Shown here: positions 36,843 to 46,605 of the stretch, piece by piece
Layout: each line of letters opens with the position of its first letter
Position numbering within the stretch: position 1 is the first letter of the stretch
DNA from: Paraburkholderia metrosideri
GTDB lineage: Bacteria; Pseudomonadota; Gammaproteobacteria; Burkholderiales; Burkholderiaceae
DNA length: 64,000 nt
Direction of reading: 5' to 3'
NCBI RefSeq assembly: GCF_904848625.1
Contig: NZ_CAJHCP010000003.1
Coordinates: forward strand, 186,001-250,000
Notes under the pieces: model-generated
Seen by the model: the letters and a program-made list of their open reading frames with translations, nothing else
Told to the model about the DNA's origin: nothing
Databases searched by the model: none
Made by a program: the position numbers and the translations under genes

Positions 36843-37385
36843 ATGTCCACCAAAAAGATGTCGCGCGTTCTCGCCGTTGCCGCCACTGCCCTCGCCATCG
36901 GCGCAGGCGCCGCCTATGCCGCCCAACCCGCCGGACAGGCAGGTCACGGCGGCCCCGGCGGCTGGCATGGCCACTTCATGAAGCAACTGACCCAGTTGCA
37001 CGACCAGCTGAAGCTGAACGCTGATCAGGAAAAGCAGTGGCAAGCCGCGCTCGACACGATGAAGCAGGGTCACGAAGCCATGCGCGCGAATCACAAGCAG
37101 ATGAAAGACCAGTTCAAGGCTGCGCAGCAACAGCCGATCCTGGATCTGAACGCAATGGCCAGCGCGCATCAGCAGGTCGAACAGAAAGACGCGCAACTGC
37201 GTCAGCAGACCACCGACGCGTGGCTCTCGTTCTACAACGGCCTGAACGATCAGCAGAAAACTATTGTGAGCACGGCGCTGAAGCAGCGCTTCGCGAAGAT
37301 GGAAGCGCGTCACGAGCATATGCGCGAGCGCTGGGAACAGCATAACCACAAGGGCGCAGCGTCGGCGCCGGCCGCCAGCCAGTAA
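36843..37385 (+). CDS. Spy/CpxP-like periplasmic chaperone
   Basis: A 180-residue periplasmic protein. ATG 36843 has AAGGAG 6-7 bp before it. The signal peptide ends at AYAAQP (about residue 27). The mature part is helical and rich in Gln, His and Lys, with an LTxxQ-like LKLNADQEKQW and a second related element NGLNDQQKTIV, the pattern of Spy/CpxP cradle-shaped dimers that hold unfolded periplasmic proteins. His-rich stretches (GHGGPGGWHGHFM; EARHEHMRERWEQHNHKG) could bind metal. It is divergent from the two-component operon and probably its target. A strong terminator follows at 37437. Confidence 0.88.
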   Translation: MSTKKMSRVLAVAATALAIGAGAAYAAQPAGQAGHGGPGGWHGHFMKQLTQLHDQLKLNADQEKQWQAALDTMKQGHEAMRANHKQMKDQFKAAQQQPILDLNAMASAHQQVEQKDAQLRQQTTDAWLSFYNGLNDQQKTIVSTALKQRFAKMEARHEHMRERWEQHNHKGAASAPAASQ

Positions 37386-37436
37386 GCGGCTTGCCTGCCA
37401 GGCCAGGCGGGCTTACCCAGCCGTCTGGCCAATGCA

Positions 37437-37471
37437 AAACGCCACGGAGGATCTCCGTGGCGTTTCTGTTT
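37437..37471 (+). terminator. Terminator between the Spy-like gene and pirin
   Basis: A perfect 13-bp stem, AAACGCCACGGAG / CTCCGTGGCGTTT, with a 3-base loop, followed by CTGTTT. The A run before it also serves the convergent pirin gene. Confidence 0.85.
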
Positions 37472-37563
37472 GTGCGTCGACTGCTGACCCGCACCTTTAT
37501 CTGTTACTTGCGCTTCTCAGCCCGACACACGCGGCGCATCAGCGTTGCGTGTTCACAGCGCGT

Positions 37564-38274
37564 TCAGCCATTGAGCTGACCCAGATCGAACAGCAACACT
37601 TCCGCGTCCTCACCCTGCTCCAGCGTAACGACGTCGGTGTCGCTGAGCTTGGCTGCGTCGCCGGCTTGCAACGCCTGACCGTTCACCGTCACCGCACCGC
37701 GTGCAACGTGTACATAAGCCAGACGCCCCTTCGGCAGCGCAAAGGTCGCGCTCTCCGCGCCATCGAGCAAGCCGGCGTAGATCGATGCGTCTGCGTGAAT
37801 CGTCACCGAACCGTCGCGGCCATCGGGCGATGCGACGACCCGCAGGCGGCCGCGTTTGTCGGCGGCGTCGAAGCGCTTTTCCTCGTAACCGGGCTGATCG
37901 CCCGCGCGCTGCGGAATCACCCAGATCTGCAACAGGTGCGTAGTGTCGTTCGGCAACGCGTTGAATTCGCTGTGCTGCACGCCCGTGCCCGCGCTCATAC
38001 GCTGCACGTCGCCGGGACGGATCGTCGACCCGTTGCCCATACTGTCGCGATGCGCCAGCGCGCCTTCGAGCACGTAGGTGACGATCTCCATGTCACGATG
38101 GCCGTGCGTGCCGAACCCCTGGCCACCGGCGATGCGGTCTTCGTTGATCACCCGCAGCGGCCCGAAATGCACGTGTTGCGGGTCGCGGTAGTCGGCGAAC
38201 GAGAAGCTGTGATACGAGTCGAGCCAGCCGTGGTTAGCGTGGCCGCGTTCTTCGGAACGGCGAATCTCGATCAT
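37564..38274 (-). CDS. Pirin family protein (YhhW-like)
   Basis: A 236-residue bicupin. The N-terminal cupin has the metal ligands in [20 protein letters not shown] and QHSEFN, preceded by [20 protein letters not shown]. The C-terminal cupin is shorter and lacks metal ligands, as usual. YhhW-type pirins show quercetinase activity in vitro; the physiological substrate is unknown. ATG 38274 is the only good start. It is monocistronic, and convergent with the Spy-like gene. Confidence 0.94.
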   Translation of the reverse strand: MIEIRRSEERGHANHGWLDSYHSFSFADYRDPQHVHFGPLRVINEDRIAGGQGFGTHGHRDMEIVTYVLEGALAHRDSMGNGSTIRPGDVQRMSAGTGVQHSEFNALPNDTTHLLQIWVIPQRAGDQPGYEEKRFDAADKRGRLRVVASPDGRDGSVTIHADASIYAGLLDGAESATFALPKGRLAYVHVARGAVTVNGQALQAGDAAKLSDTDVVTLEQGEDAEVLLFDLGQLNG

Positions 38275-38903
38275 GGTGGGGCTCCCAATCTAATAGTAAA
38301 TAGCGATGTCGAGAATGTAGGGGCAGCGCCCCCGCTAAACAATCGTGCGCGAGCGCACCGGACCGTCCTAAAAATCCGTGCAATCGGGCTGCGACGCGTG
38401 GCGAGCCGGCCGTCGCCTGCCTGACGCGGCGGCGGACGGCTCGCCTCGCCAGGCGCCTCACACCGAATCAGCCCAGCCGCGAACCTGATAAACGCCGCCC
38501 GCACACAGCGTACGGAAACCGCCTGAAATCCGCCCGAACACCGCCGCGGTGGCCTTCAGCGTCGCGCACGCACAACGCGCCGAGCCGCGAGTTGGCCCCC
38601 GTCCGCGCGCCGGACTGGCGCCTCGCCACTCTTCGGGTAAAATACCGCGCTTTTCAAGACGCGTGGGCGCTGACAGCGCGCCGGCGGGTCCGGCCAGGCC
38701 AGCGGCGGCGACATCGCAGCGGGATCGCAATAGCTTTGTGGGCCGCGCCAGACTTCCTCGATGCGTCAGAAAGTCGGCGGCGGGCCTTGGCAGCATCCCG
38801 TGCGGCATGACATTTTTGACCGCCTAGAATAGCGACGGTCGGCCAGGCGCCGGCGGTCGTCGAGTTCAAGCCATCACGACGATCAGTTTGATCCAGGAGA
38901 AAC
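38275..38903. other. Long divergent intergenic region, no gene seen
   Basis: About 630 bp between pirin and the amino-acid binding protein. Several ORFs cross it on both strands, but they are Arg/Ala/Pro-rich with no ribosome-binding site. It should hold the promoters of both genes; no convincing -35/-10 pair was placed. Confidence 0.45.
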
Positions 38904-39680
38904 ATGAAGAAGTTCGCACTGTGCGTGGCGCTTGCGTTCGTGGCCACCAGCGCGATGGCGAAAGAGTGGAAAACCGTGCGCATCGGGGTGGACGCCAGCT
39001 ACCCGCCGTTTGAATCGAAGGCGCCGAGCGGTGACGTAATCGGCTTCGACGCCGATCTTACCCGCGCGCTCTGTGCACGGATGAACGTGAAGTGCGTCTG
39101 GGTCGAATCGGATCTGGACGGCATCATCCCGGCACTCAAGGGCAAGAAGTTCGACGCGATCGTGTCGTCGCTGACCATCACGGACAAGCGCCGAGAGCAG
39201 ATCGACTTCTCCGACAAGCTGTTCGACGCCCCCGCCCGCATGATCGCCAAGGCAGGCTCGCCGTTGCTGCCCACGGCTGAATCGCTGAAAGGCAAGAGCG
39301 TCGGCGTCGAGCAGGGTTCGACCCAGGAAGCCTACGCAAAAGTCTGGTGGGAACCCAAAGGCGTGACCGTGGTGCCCTACCAGAATCAGGATCAGGTCTA
39401 TGCCGACCTCGCCTCGGGACGTCTCGACGCCGCCTTGCAGGACGAAGTGCAGGCCGACGCCGGTTTCCTGAAGACGCCGCGCGGTAAGGGCTTTGCGTGG
39501 GCCGGCCCGGAAGTGAAGGACCCGAAAACGATCGGCGAAGGCACGGCCATCGGCTTGCGCAAAAGCGATACCGACCTGAAGGCGATGTTCAATCAGGCGT
39601 TAGCGCAGGTTCATCAGGACGGCACGTTCAGGAAGCTCGAGAAGCAGTACTTCGACTTCGAAATTTACCCCGGGCGTTAA
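38904..39680 (+). CDS. Basic amino acid ABC transporter, periplasmic binding protein (HisJ/ArgT-like)
   Basis: A 258-residue periplasmic receptor. The signal peptide (MKKFALCVALAFVATSAMAK) is followed by the SBP-3 fold: VRIGVDASYPPFESKAPSGD, IGFDADLTRALCARM, FDAIVSSLTITDKRREQIDF, and YADLASGRLDAALQDEVQAD. These match lysine/arginine/ornithine and histidine receptors. AGGAG precedes ATG 38904. The gene leads an operon whose permease genes start 396 bp downstream, a gap with hairpins that could lower distal expression. Confidence 0.92.
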   Translation: MKKFALCVALAFVATSAMAKEWKTVRIGVDASYPPFESKAPSGDVIGFDADLTRALCARMNVKCVWVESDLDGIIPALKGKKFDAIVSSLTITDKRREQIDFSDKLFDAPARMIAKAGSPLLPTAESLKGKSVGVEQGSTQEAYAKVWWEPKGVTVVPYQNQDQVYADLASGRLDAALQDEVQADAGFLKTPRGKGFAWAGPEVKDPKTIGEGTAIGLRKSDTDLKAMFNQALAQVHQDGTFRKLEKQYFDFEIYPGR

Positions 39681-40076
39681 TCGGCGGGGCAAGTCGAAGC
39701 GCGGAACTGCGCTGGGCCGGAACGAGTCGCGAGCTATGCGGAGTCACGCTCAGGCGGCCAGTTGCGCCGCCCTCCGCAACGGCAGCACGCGGCAGGCAGT
39801 ACTCCGCAGCATCCCGCAGCACCCGCGAAACTCGGGGCTCGCCCGCATGGGCTTTCCTCGGGCTTCGTAATACAGTCGTCAGCAGTAGATTCAAAACAGG
39901 TTCGGGACGAGAGTCCAACAAGCGCGCTGCAAGGCCGGCAACGTCCATGCAGTCATGATTTGCACAGCGGTGCGCTGTGCGCCGCACAGCTCACGAGCCC
40001 CGGCTCGCGACCCACGCGGCGCAAAGCTGGCCGCGTCTTTCGCGGTGTGCCGCAAACGCATCGTCAAGGACCCTCT
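39681..40076. other. Structured intergenic region within the transporter operon
   Basis: A 396-bp gap between receptor and permease genes. It contains a perfect hairpin, GCACAGCG-GTG-CGCTGTGC (near 39961-39979), followed by an inverted GAGCC/GGCTC pair. It has no gene that I can support. In enteric hisJ-hisQ the same position carries structured repeats that set the receptor-to-permease ratio; a similar role here is inference. Confidence 0.5.
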
Positions 40077-40766
40077 ATGTTCCTTCAAGGCTACGGCCCG
40101 CTGCTTCTCAACGGCACTTGGCAAACCGTCAAACTGGCGGTGTTGTCACTGGCGTTCGCTTTCGTGCTGGGCCTGCTCGGCGCGGCGGCGAAACTGTCGA
40201 AGAACCGCTTCTCGTATAGCGTCGGCACGGTGTACACGACCCTCGTGCGCGGCGTGCCCGATCTGGTGCTGATGCTGCTGCTGTTCTACAGCCTGCAGAT
40301 CTGGCTGAACAACCTGACCGACGTGCTCGGCTGGGAACAGATCGACATCGACCCATTCGTGGCGGGTGTCGCGGTGCTCGGCTTCATTTATGGCGCGTAC
40401 TTTACCGAGACCTTCCGCGGCGCGTTTCTCGCGGTGCCGCGCGGCCAGCTCGAAGCGGGCGCGGCCTACGGCATGACCAACTGGCAGGTGTTCTCACGCG
40501 TCATGTTCCCGCAGATGATGCGCTTCGCGCTGCCCGGCATCGGCAATAACTGGCAGGTGATGGTCAAGGCCACCGCGCTGGTGTCGATCATCGGTCTGGC
40601 CGACGTGGTCAAGGCGTCGCAGGACGCCGGCAAGGGCACGTTGCGGTTCTTCTTTTTCACTTTGCTCGCAGGGGCGATCTATCTCGTCATCACCACAGTG
40701 TCGAACTTCGTGCTGATGTACCTCGAAAAGCGTTACTCGACCGGCGTGCGAAAGGCGGATCTATGA
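40077..40766 (+). CDS. Basic amino acid ABC transporter permease (HisQ-like)
   Basis: A 229-residue permease with five predicted helices. Start ATG 40077 (MFLQGYGPLLLNGTWQTVKL) lies behind GTCAAGGACCCT. The EAA coupling loop reads EAGAAYGMTNWQVFSRVMFP. It pairs with the HisM-like subunit, whose ATG overlaps its stop (ATGA at 40763). Frames open further upstream, but those residues are not membrane-like and fall in the structured gap. Confidence 0.93.
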   Translation: MFLQGYGPLLLNGTWQTVKLAVLSLAFAFVLGLLGAAAKLSKNRFSYSVGTVYTTLVRGVPDLVLMLLLFYSLQIWLNNLTDVLGWEQIDIDPFVAGVAVLGFIYGAYFTETFRGAFLAVPRGQLEAGAAYGMTNWQVFSRVMFPQMMRFALPGIGNNWQVMVKATALVSIIGLADVVKASQDAGKGTLRFFFFTLLAGAIYLVITTVSNFVLMYLEKRYSTGVRKADL

Positions 40767-41476
40767 TCGAGATCATTCAGGAATACTGGCGCAACTATCT
40801 GTTCACCGACGGCTACCGCTTCACCGGCCTCGCGATCACGTTGTGGCTGCTGGTGGTGTCGATCGGACTGGGCTTCTGCCTGTCGGTGCCGCTCGCGGTG
40901 GCACGCGTGTCGAAGAAGAAATGGCTCTCCGGCCTCGTGTGGCTGTATACATATATCTTTCGCGGCACGCCGCTGTACGTGCAACTGCTGCTCTGCTACA
41001 CCGGTCTGTATAGCCTCGACATCATCCGCAATAACGAGTTGACCAACGCGTTCTTCCGCGACGGCATGCATTGCACGCTGCTCGCGTTCACGCTGAACAC
41101 CTGCGCGTACACCACCGAAATCTTCGCTGGCGCGATCAAGGCAACGCCGTATGGCGAGATCGAAGCGGCACGTGCATACGGCATGTCGTCGTTCACGTTG
41201 TACCGTCGCGTGATCCTGCCGTCGGCACTGCGTCGCGCACTGCCCTACTACAGCAACGAAGTGATCCTGATGCTGCACGCCACTACCGTCGCATTCACCG
41301 CGACCGTGCCGGACATCCTCAAGATTGCACGTGACGTGAACTCCGCCACGTACCAGTCGTTCAATGCGTTCGGTATCGCCGCCCTGCTTTACCTCTGTAT
41401 TTCTTTTGCGCTCGTGTGGCTGTTCCGCCGCGCCGAGCGTCGCTGGCTCGCTTACCTGCGGCCGCAAGGCAAGTAA
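40763..41476 (+). CDS. Basic amino acid ABC transporter permease (HisM-like)
   Basis: A 237-residue second permease, with a 4-bp overlap with the HisQ-like gene that couples translation. The first helix is AITLWLLVVSIGLGFCLSVP, and the EAA loop is EIEAARAYGMSSFTLYRRVI. LYTYIFRGTPLYVQLLL is the typical motif of polar amino acid permeases. Together the two permeases form the heterodimeric channel for the HisP-like ATPase encoded next. Confidence 0.94.
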   Translation: MIEIIQEYWRNYLFTDGYRFTGLAITLWLLVVSIGLGFCLSVPLAVARVSKKKWLSGLVWLYTYIFRGTPLYVQLLLCYTGLYSLDIIRNNELTNAFFRDGMHCTLLAFTLNTCAYTTEIFAGAIKATPYGEIEAARAYGMSSFTLYRRVILPSALRRALPYYSNEVILMLHATTVAFTATVPDILKIARDVNSATYQSFNAFGIAALLYLCISFALVWLFRRAERRWLAYLRPQGK

Positions 41477-41521
41477 CCCTGGGCCATAAGCCCTCTGCAA
41501 GTAAGCTCGTCAAGGACCCTG

Positions 41522-42301
41522 ATGAACACCAAGAAGCAGAAGCTCTTCGTCGACGAGCTTCACAAAAAATACGGCGATAACGAAGTTCTCAAAGGCGTGT
41601 CGCTCAAAGCCAATGCCGGCGATGTGATTAGCGTGATCGGCTCGTCCGGTTCGGGTAAGAGCACGATGCTTCGCTGCATCAACTTTCTCGAACAGCCGAA
41701 CTCGGGACGGATCTTTGTCGACGGCGAAGAAGTCCGCACGCAGATCGGCAAGGGTGGCGCGCTGCGCGTGTCCGACCCGAAGCAGTTGCAGCGCGTGCGC
41801 ACCAGATTGTCGATGGTGTTCCAGCACTTCAACCTGTGGTCGCACATGAACGTGCTCGAGAACATCATCGAGGCGCCGATCAATGTGCTGGGCCTGAAGC
41901 GCAAGGAAGCCGAAGAGCGCGCCCGCGAATATCTGGAGAAGGTGGGTCTCGCGCCGCGTCTTGAGAAGCAGTATCCGTCGCATCTGTCGGGCGGTCAGCA
42001 GCAACGGGTGGCGATTGCCCGCGCGCTGGCGATGCATCCCGACGTGATGTTGTTCGACGAGCCGACGTCCGCACTCGACCCCGAACTGGTCGGCGAAGTC
42101 CTCAAGGTCATGCAGACGCTCGCCGAGGAAGGCCGCACGATGATCGTCGTCACGCACGAAATGGCGTTCGCGCGCAACGTATCGAATCACGTGATGTTCC
42201 TGCATCAAGGCCGGGTTGAAGAAGAAGGCCATCCTGACGAAGTATTCAGGAACACGAAGAGTGATCGCCTGAAGCAATTCCTTTCCGGCAGCCTCAAATA
42301 G
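41522..42301 (+). CDS. Basic amino acid ABC transporter ATPase (HisP-like)
   Basis: A 259-residue ATP-binding subunit. Walker A is GSSGSGKS, the Q-loop is [17 protein letters not shown], the signature is [15 protein letters not shown], Walker B is [15 protein letters not shown], and the switch is VVTHEM. HisP-type length and the [15 protein letters not shown] sequence place it with histidine/lysine/arginine importers. The start, ATG 41522, is behind GTCAAGGACCCT, the same 12-base leader used for the HisQ-like gene. It is the last gene of the operon; terminator at 42361. Confidence 0.95.
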   Translation: MNTKKQKLFVDELHKKYGDNEVLKGVSLKANAGDVISVIGSSGSGKSTMLRCINFLEQPNSGRIFVDGEEVRTQIGKGGALRVSDPKQLQRVRTRLSMVFQHFNLWSHMNVLENIIEAPINVLGLKRKEAEERAREYLEKVGLAPRLEKQYPSHLSGGQQQRVAIARALAMHPDVMLFDEPTSALDPELVGEVLKVMQTLAEEGRTMIVVTHEMAFARNVSNHVMFLHQGRVEEEGHPDEVFRNTKSDRLKQFLSGSLK

Positions 42302-42360
42302 ATAATGCGTTGAATATGACTTCAAGCCCGCTATTTGGGCCGTAGTCGCAGTAGCATTAC

Positions 42361-42387
42361 AAGGCGCTTACGAGCGCCTTTTTTGTT
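42361..42387 (+). terminator. Terminator of the amino acid transporter operon
   Basis: Stem AAGGCGCT / AGCGCCTT with loop TACG, followed by TTTTGTTTC, 60 bp after the ATPase stop. Confidence 0.92.
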
Positions 42388-42905
42388 TCGTTTCACTATG
42401 CATTTTGGGTATTTCGGCCACGAAACGCCCGTCCCTGCGAAGCTTATTCGCTCTCTTTGCGCCCTACTCCGCCGTTTTCAAAGCGTCAATAGTGACAATC
42501 CTTAAGATTGCCCTCCGCCAACCGCGAATCCCTTGCCGGATAAGGATTTAAGCGGTTTCCACGGAGGCGGCAACGGGTCGTTGCACACATTCTTATTGCA
42601 ATTTGGAGACACCCTCTCGGGCAGGTACTAATTTCTTCTCCCATAGAAGTGTATTTTTGATAAATTAGTAACCAAAGTAGCAAAACAAAGTTGAATTAAA
42701 GTAGTTTTACTTCAAAGCACAGAGGAGAACCGGTCGGCGAGGGATCGGCATGACGACGAGATGGCCTTAAGGCTACACGTCACGGCAGGACACCCAATCC
42801 ACCCGCTAATCTCCCTGGTACGTACCGATTTCTGTTCGGCGCTGCATGCGTCCGAACACCATTCGCAGTACTGGGTTTACTTTTTGACAGGGTATGGAGG
42901 AGAAG
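42388..42905. promoter_or_regulatory. Long AT-rich upstream region of the porin gene
   Basis: About 520 bp. The segment 42640-42720 is strikingly AT-rich for this genome (TTTTTGATAAATTAGTAACC onward), as expected for a strong regulated porin promoter and long 5' leader. No ORF in it is credible. I did not fix exact -35/-10 boxes, and a regulator site cannot be named. Confidence 0.5.
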
Positions 42906-44063
42906 ATGAAGAAAGCTTTGCTCGCCGCGGCGCTGATGTCAGCTGGCGTTGTCGCACACGCTCAAAGCAGCGTGACGCTGTATGGCCGCCTTGATGCAGG
43001 CATTGAATACATGTCGGGCGTTCCGACGGGCGCAGCCGCAAACGGCTCGGCTACGGGAAGCTCCAACCGCTGGAAAGCAGAAAGCGGCGACTGGGGTACC
43101 AGCCTGTGGGGTATGAAGGGCGTTGAAGACATCGGTGGCGGCAACAAGGTCCTGTTCCAGTTGGAAGGCTCGTTCAACACGATGACGGGCGCAGGCCCTG
43201 GCGGTGGCGGTCTCTTCAATCGTTGGGCAACTGTTGGCCTGTCGAACGACCAGTACGGTACGTTCACGTTGGGCCGCATGCTCTTCATCTCGAACGGCGT
43301 GTGGGACTTCGACCCGTTCGGTCAGTCGAACTGGTCGTCGGCATCGCTGGTGCGTGGCCGCAACTGGCCGCAATCGAGCAACAACTTCGCGTACCAGTCG
43401 CCGAAGGTCGCAGGCTTTGACTTCTACGGTCAATACGCGCTGTCGAATGCAACGAGCTTCAACGGTAATGGCTCGACCCCGCAAGGCCGTGAGGCTGGCG
43501 GACAGATCACCTACACGAACTCGCTGTTCCAGATTCGCGGCATGTATGACGAAATCCGCAATCCGGCCAATGGCGGTCTGTGGGGCGGCAATCCTGCTCA
43601 AGCCGGTATCAATACGGACAACACGGGCAACGGCGTGTTCGCGGCATCGCGTGAATACTCGGCCATGTTCAACGTGTTCCTCGGCCAGTTCAAGATTCAG
43701 GGCGCTTACCAGGCTGTCCGTTCGGCAGGTGCTACCGGTGTTCTGCCGGGCACGCCGACCACGCTCGATCATGAATGGGGTGGTGTGACGTGGCAAGCAA
43801 CGCCGGCTGCAGCGCTGATCGCAGCGGTGTACCACGTGAACGCCAACAACGGCGGCGGCAATGCGACGATCTACACGGTTGGTGGTTCGTACAACCTGTC
43901 GAAGCGCACGCTGCTGGACCTGCAAGCAGCAACGGTACGTAACAGCCGCGGTGCGAACTTCGGTCTGAATGCGAACAACGCAGGCTACGCTGCCTCAACG
44001 GATAACCCGCTGCAAGGCCGCGCACAGTCGGGCGTGTACGCAGGTATTCAACACTCGTTCTAA
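42906..44063 (+). CDS. Outer membrane porin, OmpC-like (Gram-negative porin family)
   Basis: A 385-residue trimeric beta-barrel porin of the Burkholderia/Neisseria type. The signal peptide MKKALLAAALMSAGVVAHAQ starts at ATG 42906 with GGAGGAG before it. The first strand reads SSVTLYGRLDAGIEYMSG. PEFG-loop-like and strand motifs follow (KVLFQLEGSFNTMTG; NRWATVGLSNDQYGTFTLGR; SPKVAGFDFYGQYAL). The protein ends with GVYAGIQHSF, with the terminal Phe needed by the BAM assembly machine. Codon use is strongly biased, as in highly expressed genes. It is monocistronic, with a hairpin terminator 9 bp downstream. Confidence 0.95.
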   Translation: MKKALLAAALMSAGVVAHAQSSVTLYGRLDAGIEYMSGVPTGAAANGSATGSSNRWKAESGDWGTSLWGMKGVEDIGGGNKVLFQLEGSFNTMTGAGPGGGGLFNRWATVGLSNDQYGTFTLGRMLFISNGVWDFDPFGQSNWSSASLVRGRNWPQSSNNFAYQSPKVAGFDFYGQYALSNATSFNGNGSTPQGREAGGQITYTNSLFQIRGMYDEIRNPANGGLWGGNPAQAGINTDNTGNGVFAASREYSAMFNVFLGQFKIQGAYQAVRSAGATGVLPGTPTTLDHEWGGVTWQATPAAALIAAVYHVNANNGGGNATIYTVGGSYNLSKRTLLDLQAATVRNSRGANFGLNANNAGYAASTDNPLQGRAQSGVYAGIQHSF

Positions 44064-44071
44064 ATGGACGA

Positions 44072-44102
44072 TGGGCCCCGAAGGAATTTCCTTCCGGGCC
44101 CA
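44072..44102 (+). terminator. Hairpin terminator after the porin
   Basis: A 13-bp stem, TGGGCCCCGAAGG / CCTTCCGGGCCCA, with one C-C mismatch and loop AATTT, placed 9 bp after the stop. The following bases are only moderately T-rich. Confidence 0.65.
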
Positions 44103-44197
44103 ATCAAGATTTCTTCAAGAAGAATCTTTTTCACGCTGCTGCGAGAGGCGCGTATCGGTGCGATGCTCGAAAGGGTATTGCACCGTTTTTTATTTGG

Positions 44198-44285
44198 GCG
44201 CACGGTTTTGTTCCGCTGACTGTGAATTCGCCGCACCGGATCGGTGCGCACGAGATTCGAGTCTGCCGGCAATAAAACCGTGCGC
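44198..44285. repeat. Nested inverted repeats between porin and glnB
   Basis: A perfect 12-bp inverted repeat, GCGCACGGTTTT (44198-44209) and AAAACCGTGCGC (44274-44285), encloses a second perfect hairpin, CGCACCG-GAT-CGGTGCG (44232-44248). It lies in the convergent gap between the porin and glnB. It could be a bidirectional terminator, a small RNA or a short mobile repeat. Confidence 0.7.
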
Positions 44286-44336
44286 TTAACTTTTGCTTTA
44301 AAACGCTGCTTTAACGTTATTGCGAAGTCGGGTGCT

Positions 44337-44729
<393 letters not shown>

Positions 44730-44822
44730 CTACGCCGCGCCGGATGCATTGCGGCATTCCGGCGTGCGGTTCGGGCTTTGCTGTGAGTCTTGCGTTGAGT
44801 TCGGCAAGCGTAACGCCGTGAC

Positions 44823-46511
44823 TCACTCCACCGGTTCGGTATAGCGCGACGTAATCGGATAACGCCAGTCGCGGCCAAACGCGCGATGCGTGACGCGAAT
44901 GCCGATCGGCGCCTGACGACGCTTGTATTCGTTGATCTTGATGAGCCGCGTGACACGCTTCACGTCGTCGACCGCATAACCTGCCGCGATGATCTCCGCG
45001 AGCGAGCGATCCTCTTCCATGTACATGCGCATGATCGCGTCGAGCACATCGTATTCGGGCAGGCTGTCCTGGTCGGTCTGGTTTTCGCGCAGTTCTGCCG
45101 ACGGCGCGCGCGTCAGAATCCGCTCGGGAATCACGTCCTGCTGGCTGAACGTGGTGGCCTGATTGCGGTAGTGGCACAGCTTGTAGACCAGCGTTTTCGC
45201 GATGTCCTTGATCACCGCGAAGCCGCCGGCCATGTCGCCGTACAGCGTGCAATAGCCGACTGCCATCTCGCTCTTGTTGCCGGTGGTCAGCACGATCGAA
45301 CCGAACTTGTTCGACAGTGCCATCAGCAACGTGCCGCGAATGCGGGCCTGGATGTTCTCTTCGGTGGCGTCTTCGGCGCGGCCCGCGAACTCATCGGCGA
45401 GCGAGCTGCGGAACGCGTCGAACATCGGCGCAATCGCGATTTCGTCGTAGCGCACGCCGACGCGGCGTGCCATCTCGGCGGCGTCGGTGGTCGAGATGTC
45501 GGCGGTATAGCGCGACGGCATCATCACCGCGCGCACGCGATCCGCGCCGAGCGCGTCGCATGCGACTGCCAGCACGAGTGCCGAATCCACGCCGCCCGAC
45601 AAGCCGATCAACGCACCCGGGAAGCCGTTCTTGTTGATGTAGTCGCGCACGCCCATCACGAGCGCCGCGTACACCTGCGCTTCGAGCGACTGCTCCGGCG
45701 CGATCGCGGCAGGCAACGGCTTGCCGTTGTCGAACTCGACAATCGCGGTCGCCTCTTCGAACTGCGCCATCTTCGCAACCAGTTCGCCTTGCGCGTCGAG
45801 CACGAACGAACCGCCGTCGAACACCAGTTCGTCCTGTGCGCCGACCATGTTCACATAGACCATCGGCAGGCCGGTCTCGCGGATTCGCGCGCGCAGAATG
45901 TCGAAGCGCACCGCTTCCTTGTTCAGGTGATACGGCGAGCCGTTCGGAATCAGCACGACTTGTGCGCCCGCCGCCTTCGCCATTTGCGCGGCCGATGCAT
46001 GCCATGCGTCTTCGCAGATCACCACGCCGTACTTCACGCCGTCCAGTTCGAACACGAACGGTTGCGGGTCGGACGCGAAGTAACGCTTCTCGTCGAACAC
46101 TTCGGTATTCGGCAAATCCTGCTTGCGATAGGTGCCCTTCACTTCCCCGTCGACGATCAGCGACGCCGCGTTGAACGTGTCGACCGGCGGCACGCCGCGC
46201 TCGATTGGCGCGTTTGCATTACCATGGCCGTGCGCTACGTCTCTTAGCGGATGGCCGACGATCACATGCAAGCCGGTAAACGGTTTGAGTTGCGCGGCAA
46301 GGTCGGCCAACGCGGCGGCGCTTGCGGTATAGAACGCGGGACGCAGCAGCAGATCTTCAGGTGGATAGCCGGACAGCGCGAGTTCAGGTGCGATTAGCAG
46401 CTTCGCACCATCGTTGTGCGCAGAGCGCGCGGCAGCGACAATCTTCGCGACGTTGCCGGCGAAGTCGCCGACGGTGACATTGATTTGAGCAAGAGCGATT
46501 CGGGTCTTCAT
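44823..46511 (-). CDS. nadE: Glutamine-dependent NAD+ synthetase
   Basis: It catalyses the last step of NAD+ formation, amidating nicotinate adenine dinucleotide with ammonia from glutamine. The 562-residue protein has two domains. The N-terminal nitrilase-type glutaminase has the Glu-Lys-Cys triad in IAPELALSGYPPEDLL, YRKQDLPNTEVFDEKRYF and VVICEDAWH. The C-terminal synthetase has the PP-loop IGLSGGVDSALVLAV and LTTGNKSEMAVGY. ATG 46511 (MKTRIALAQINVTVGDFAGN) matches the family start. Length fits the shorter glutaminase-containing class (about 540-570 residues). It precedes glnB and is probably cotranscribed with it. Confidence 0.95.
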   Translation of the reverse strand: MKTRIALAQINVTVGDFAGNVAKIVAAARSAHNDGAKLLIAPELALSGYPPEDLLLRPAFYTASAAALADLAAQLKPFTGLHVIVGHPLRDVAHGHGNANAPIERGVPPVDTFNAASLIVDGEVKGTYRKQDLPNTEVFDEKRYFASDPQPFVFELDGVKYGVVICEDAWHASAAQMAKAAGAQVVLIPNGSPYHLNKEAVRFDILRARIRETGLPMVYVNMVGAQDELVFDGGSFVLDAQGELVAKMAQFEEATAIVEFDNGKPLPAAIAPEQSLEAQVYAALVMGVRDYINKNGFPGALIGLSGGVDSALVLAVACDALGADRVRAVMMPSRYTADISTTDAAEMARRVGVRYDEIAIAPMFDAFRSSLADEFAGRAEDATEENIQARIRGTLLMALSNKFGSIVLTTGNKSEMAVGYCTLYGDMAGGFAVIKDIAKTLVYKLCHYRNQATTFSQQDVIPERILTRAPSAELRENQTDQDSLPEYDVLDAIMRMYMEEDRSLAEIIAAGYAVDDVKRVTRLIKINEYKRRQAPIGIRVTHRAFGRDWRYPITSRYTEPVE

Positions 46512-46605
46512 GGCAGGATCGACGGGCAAGCGACACAGGCTTGCGAGTACCGCAGCTGGTTAGTTCGAAGGAACGGACAAATCGGATAAACAAACGACGC
46601 TGCGT

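Noticed and set aside
38458..38808. A 116-codon minus ORF and overlapping plus ORFs upstream of the amino acid receptor
   Set aside because: Arg/Ala/Pro-rich shadows in all frames, as GC-rich non-coding DNA gives; no start signals.
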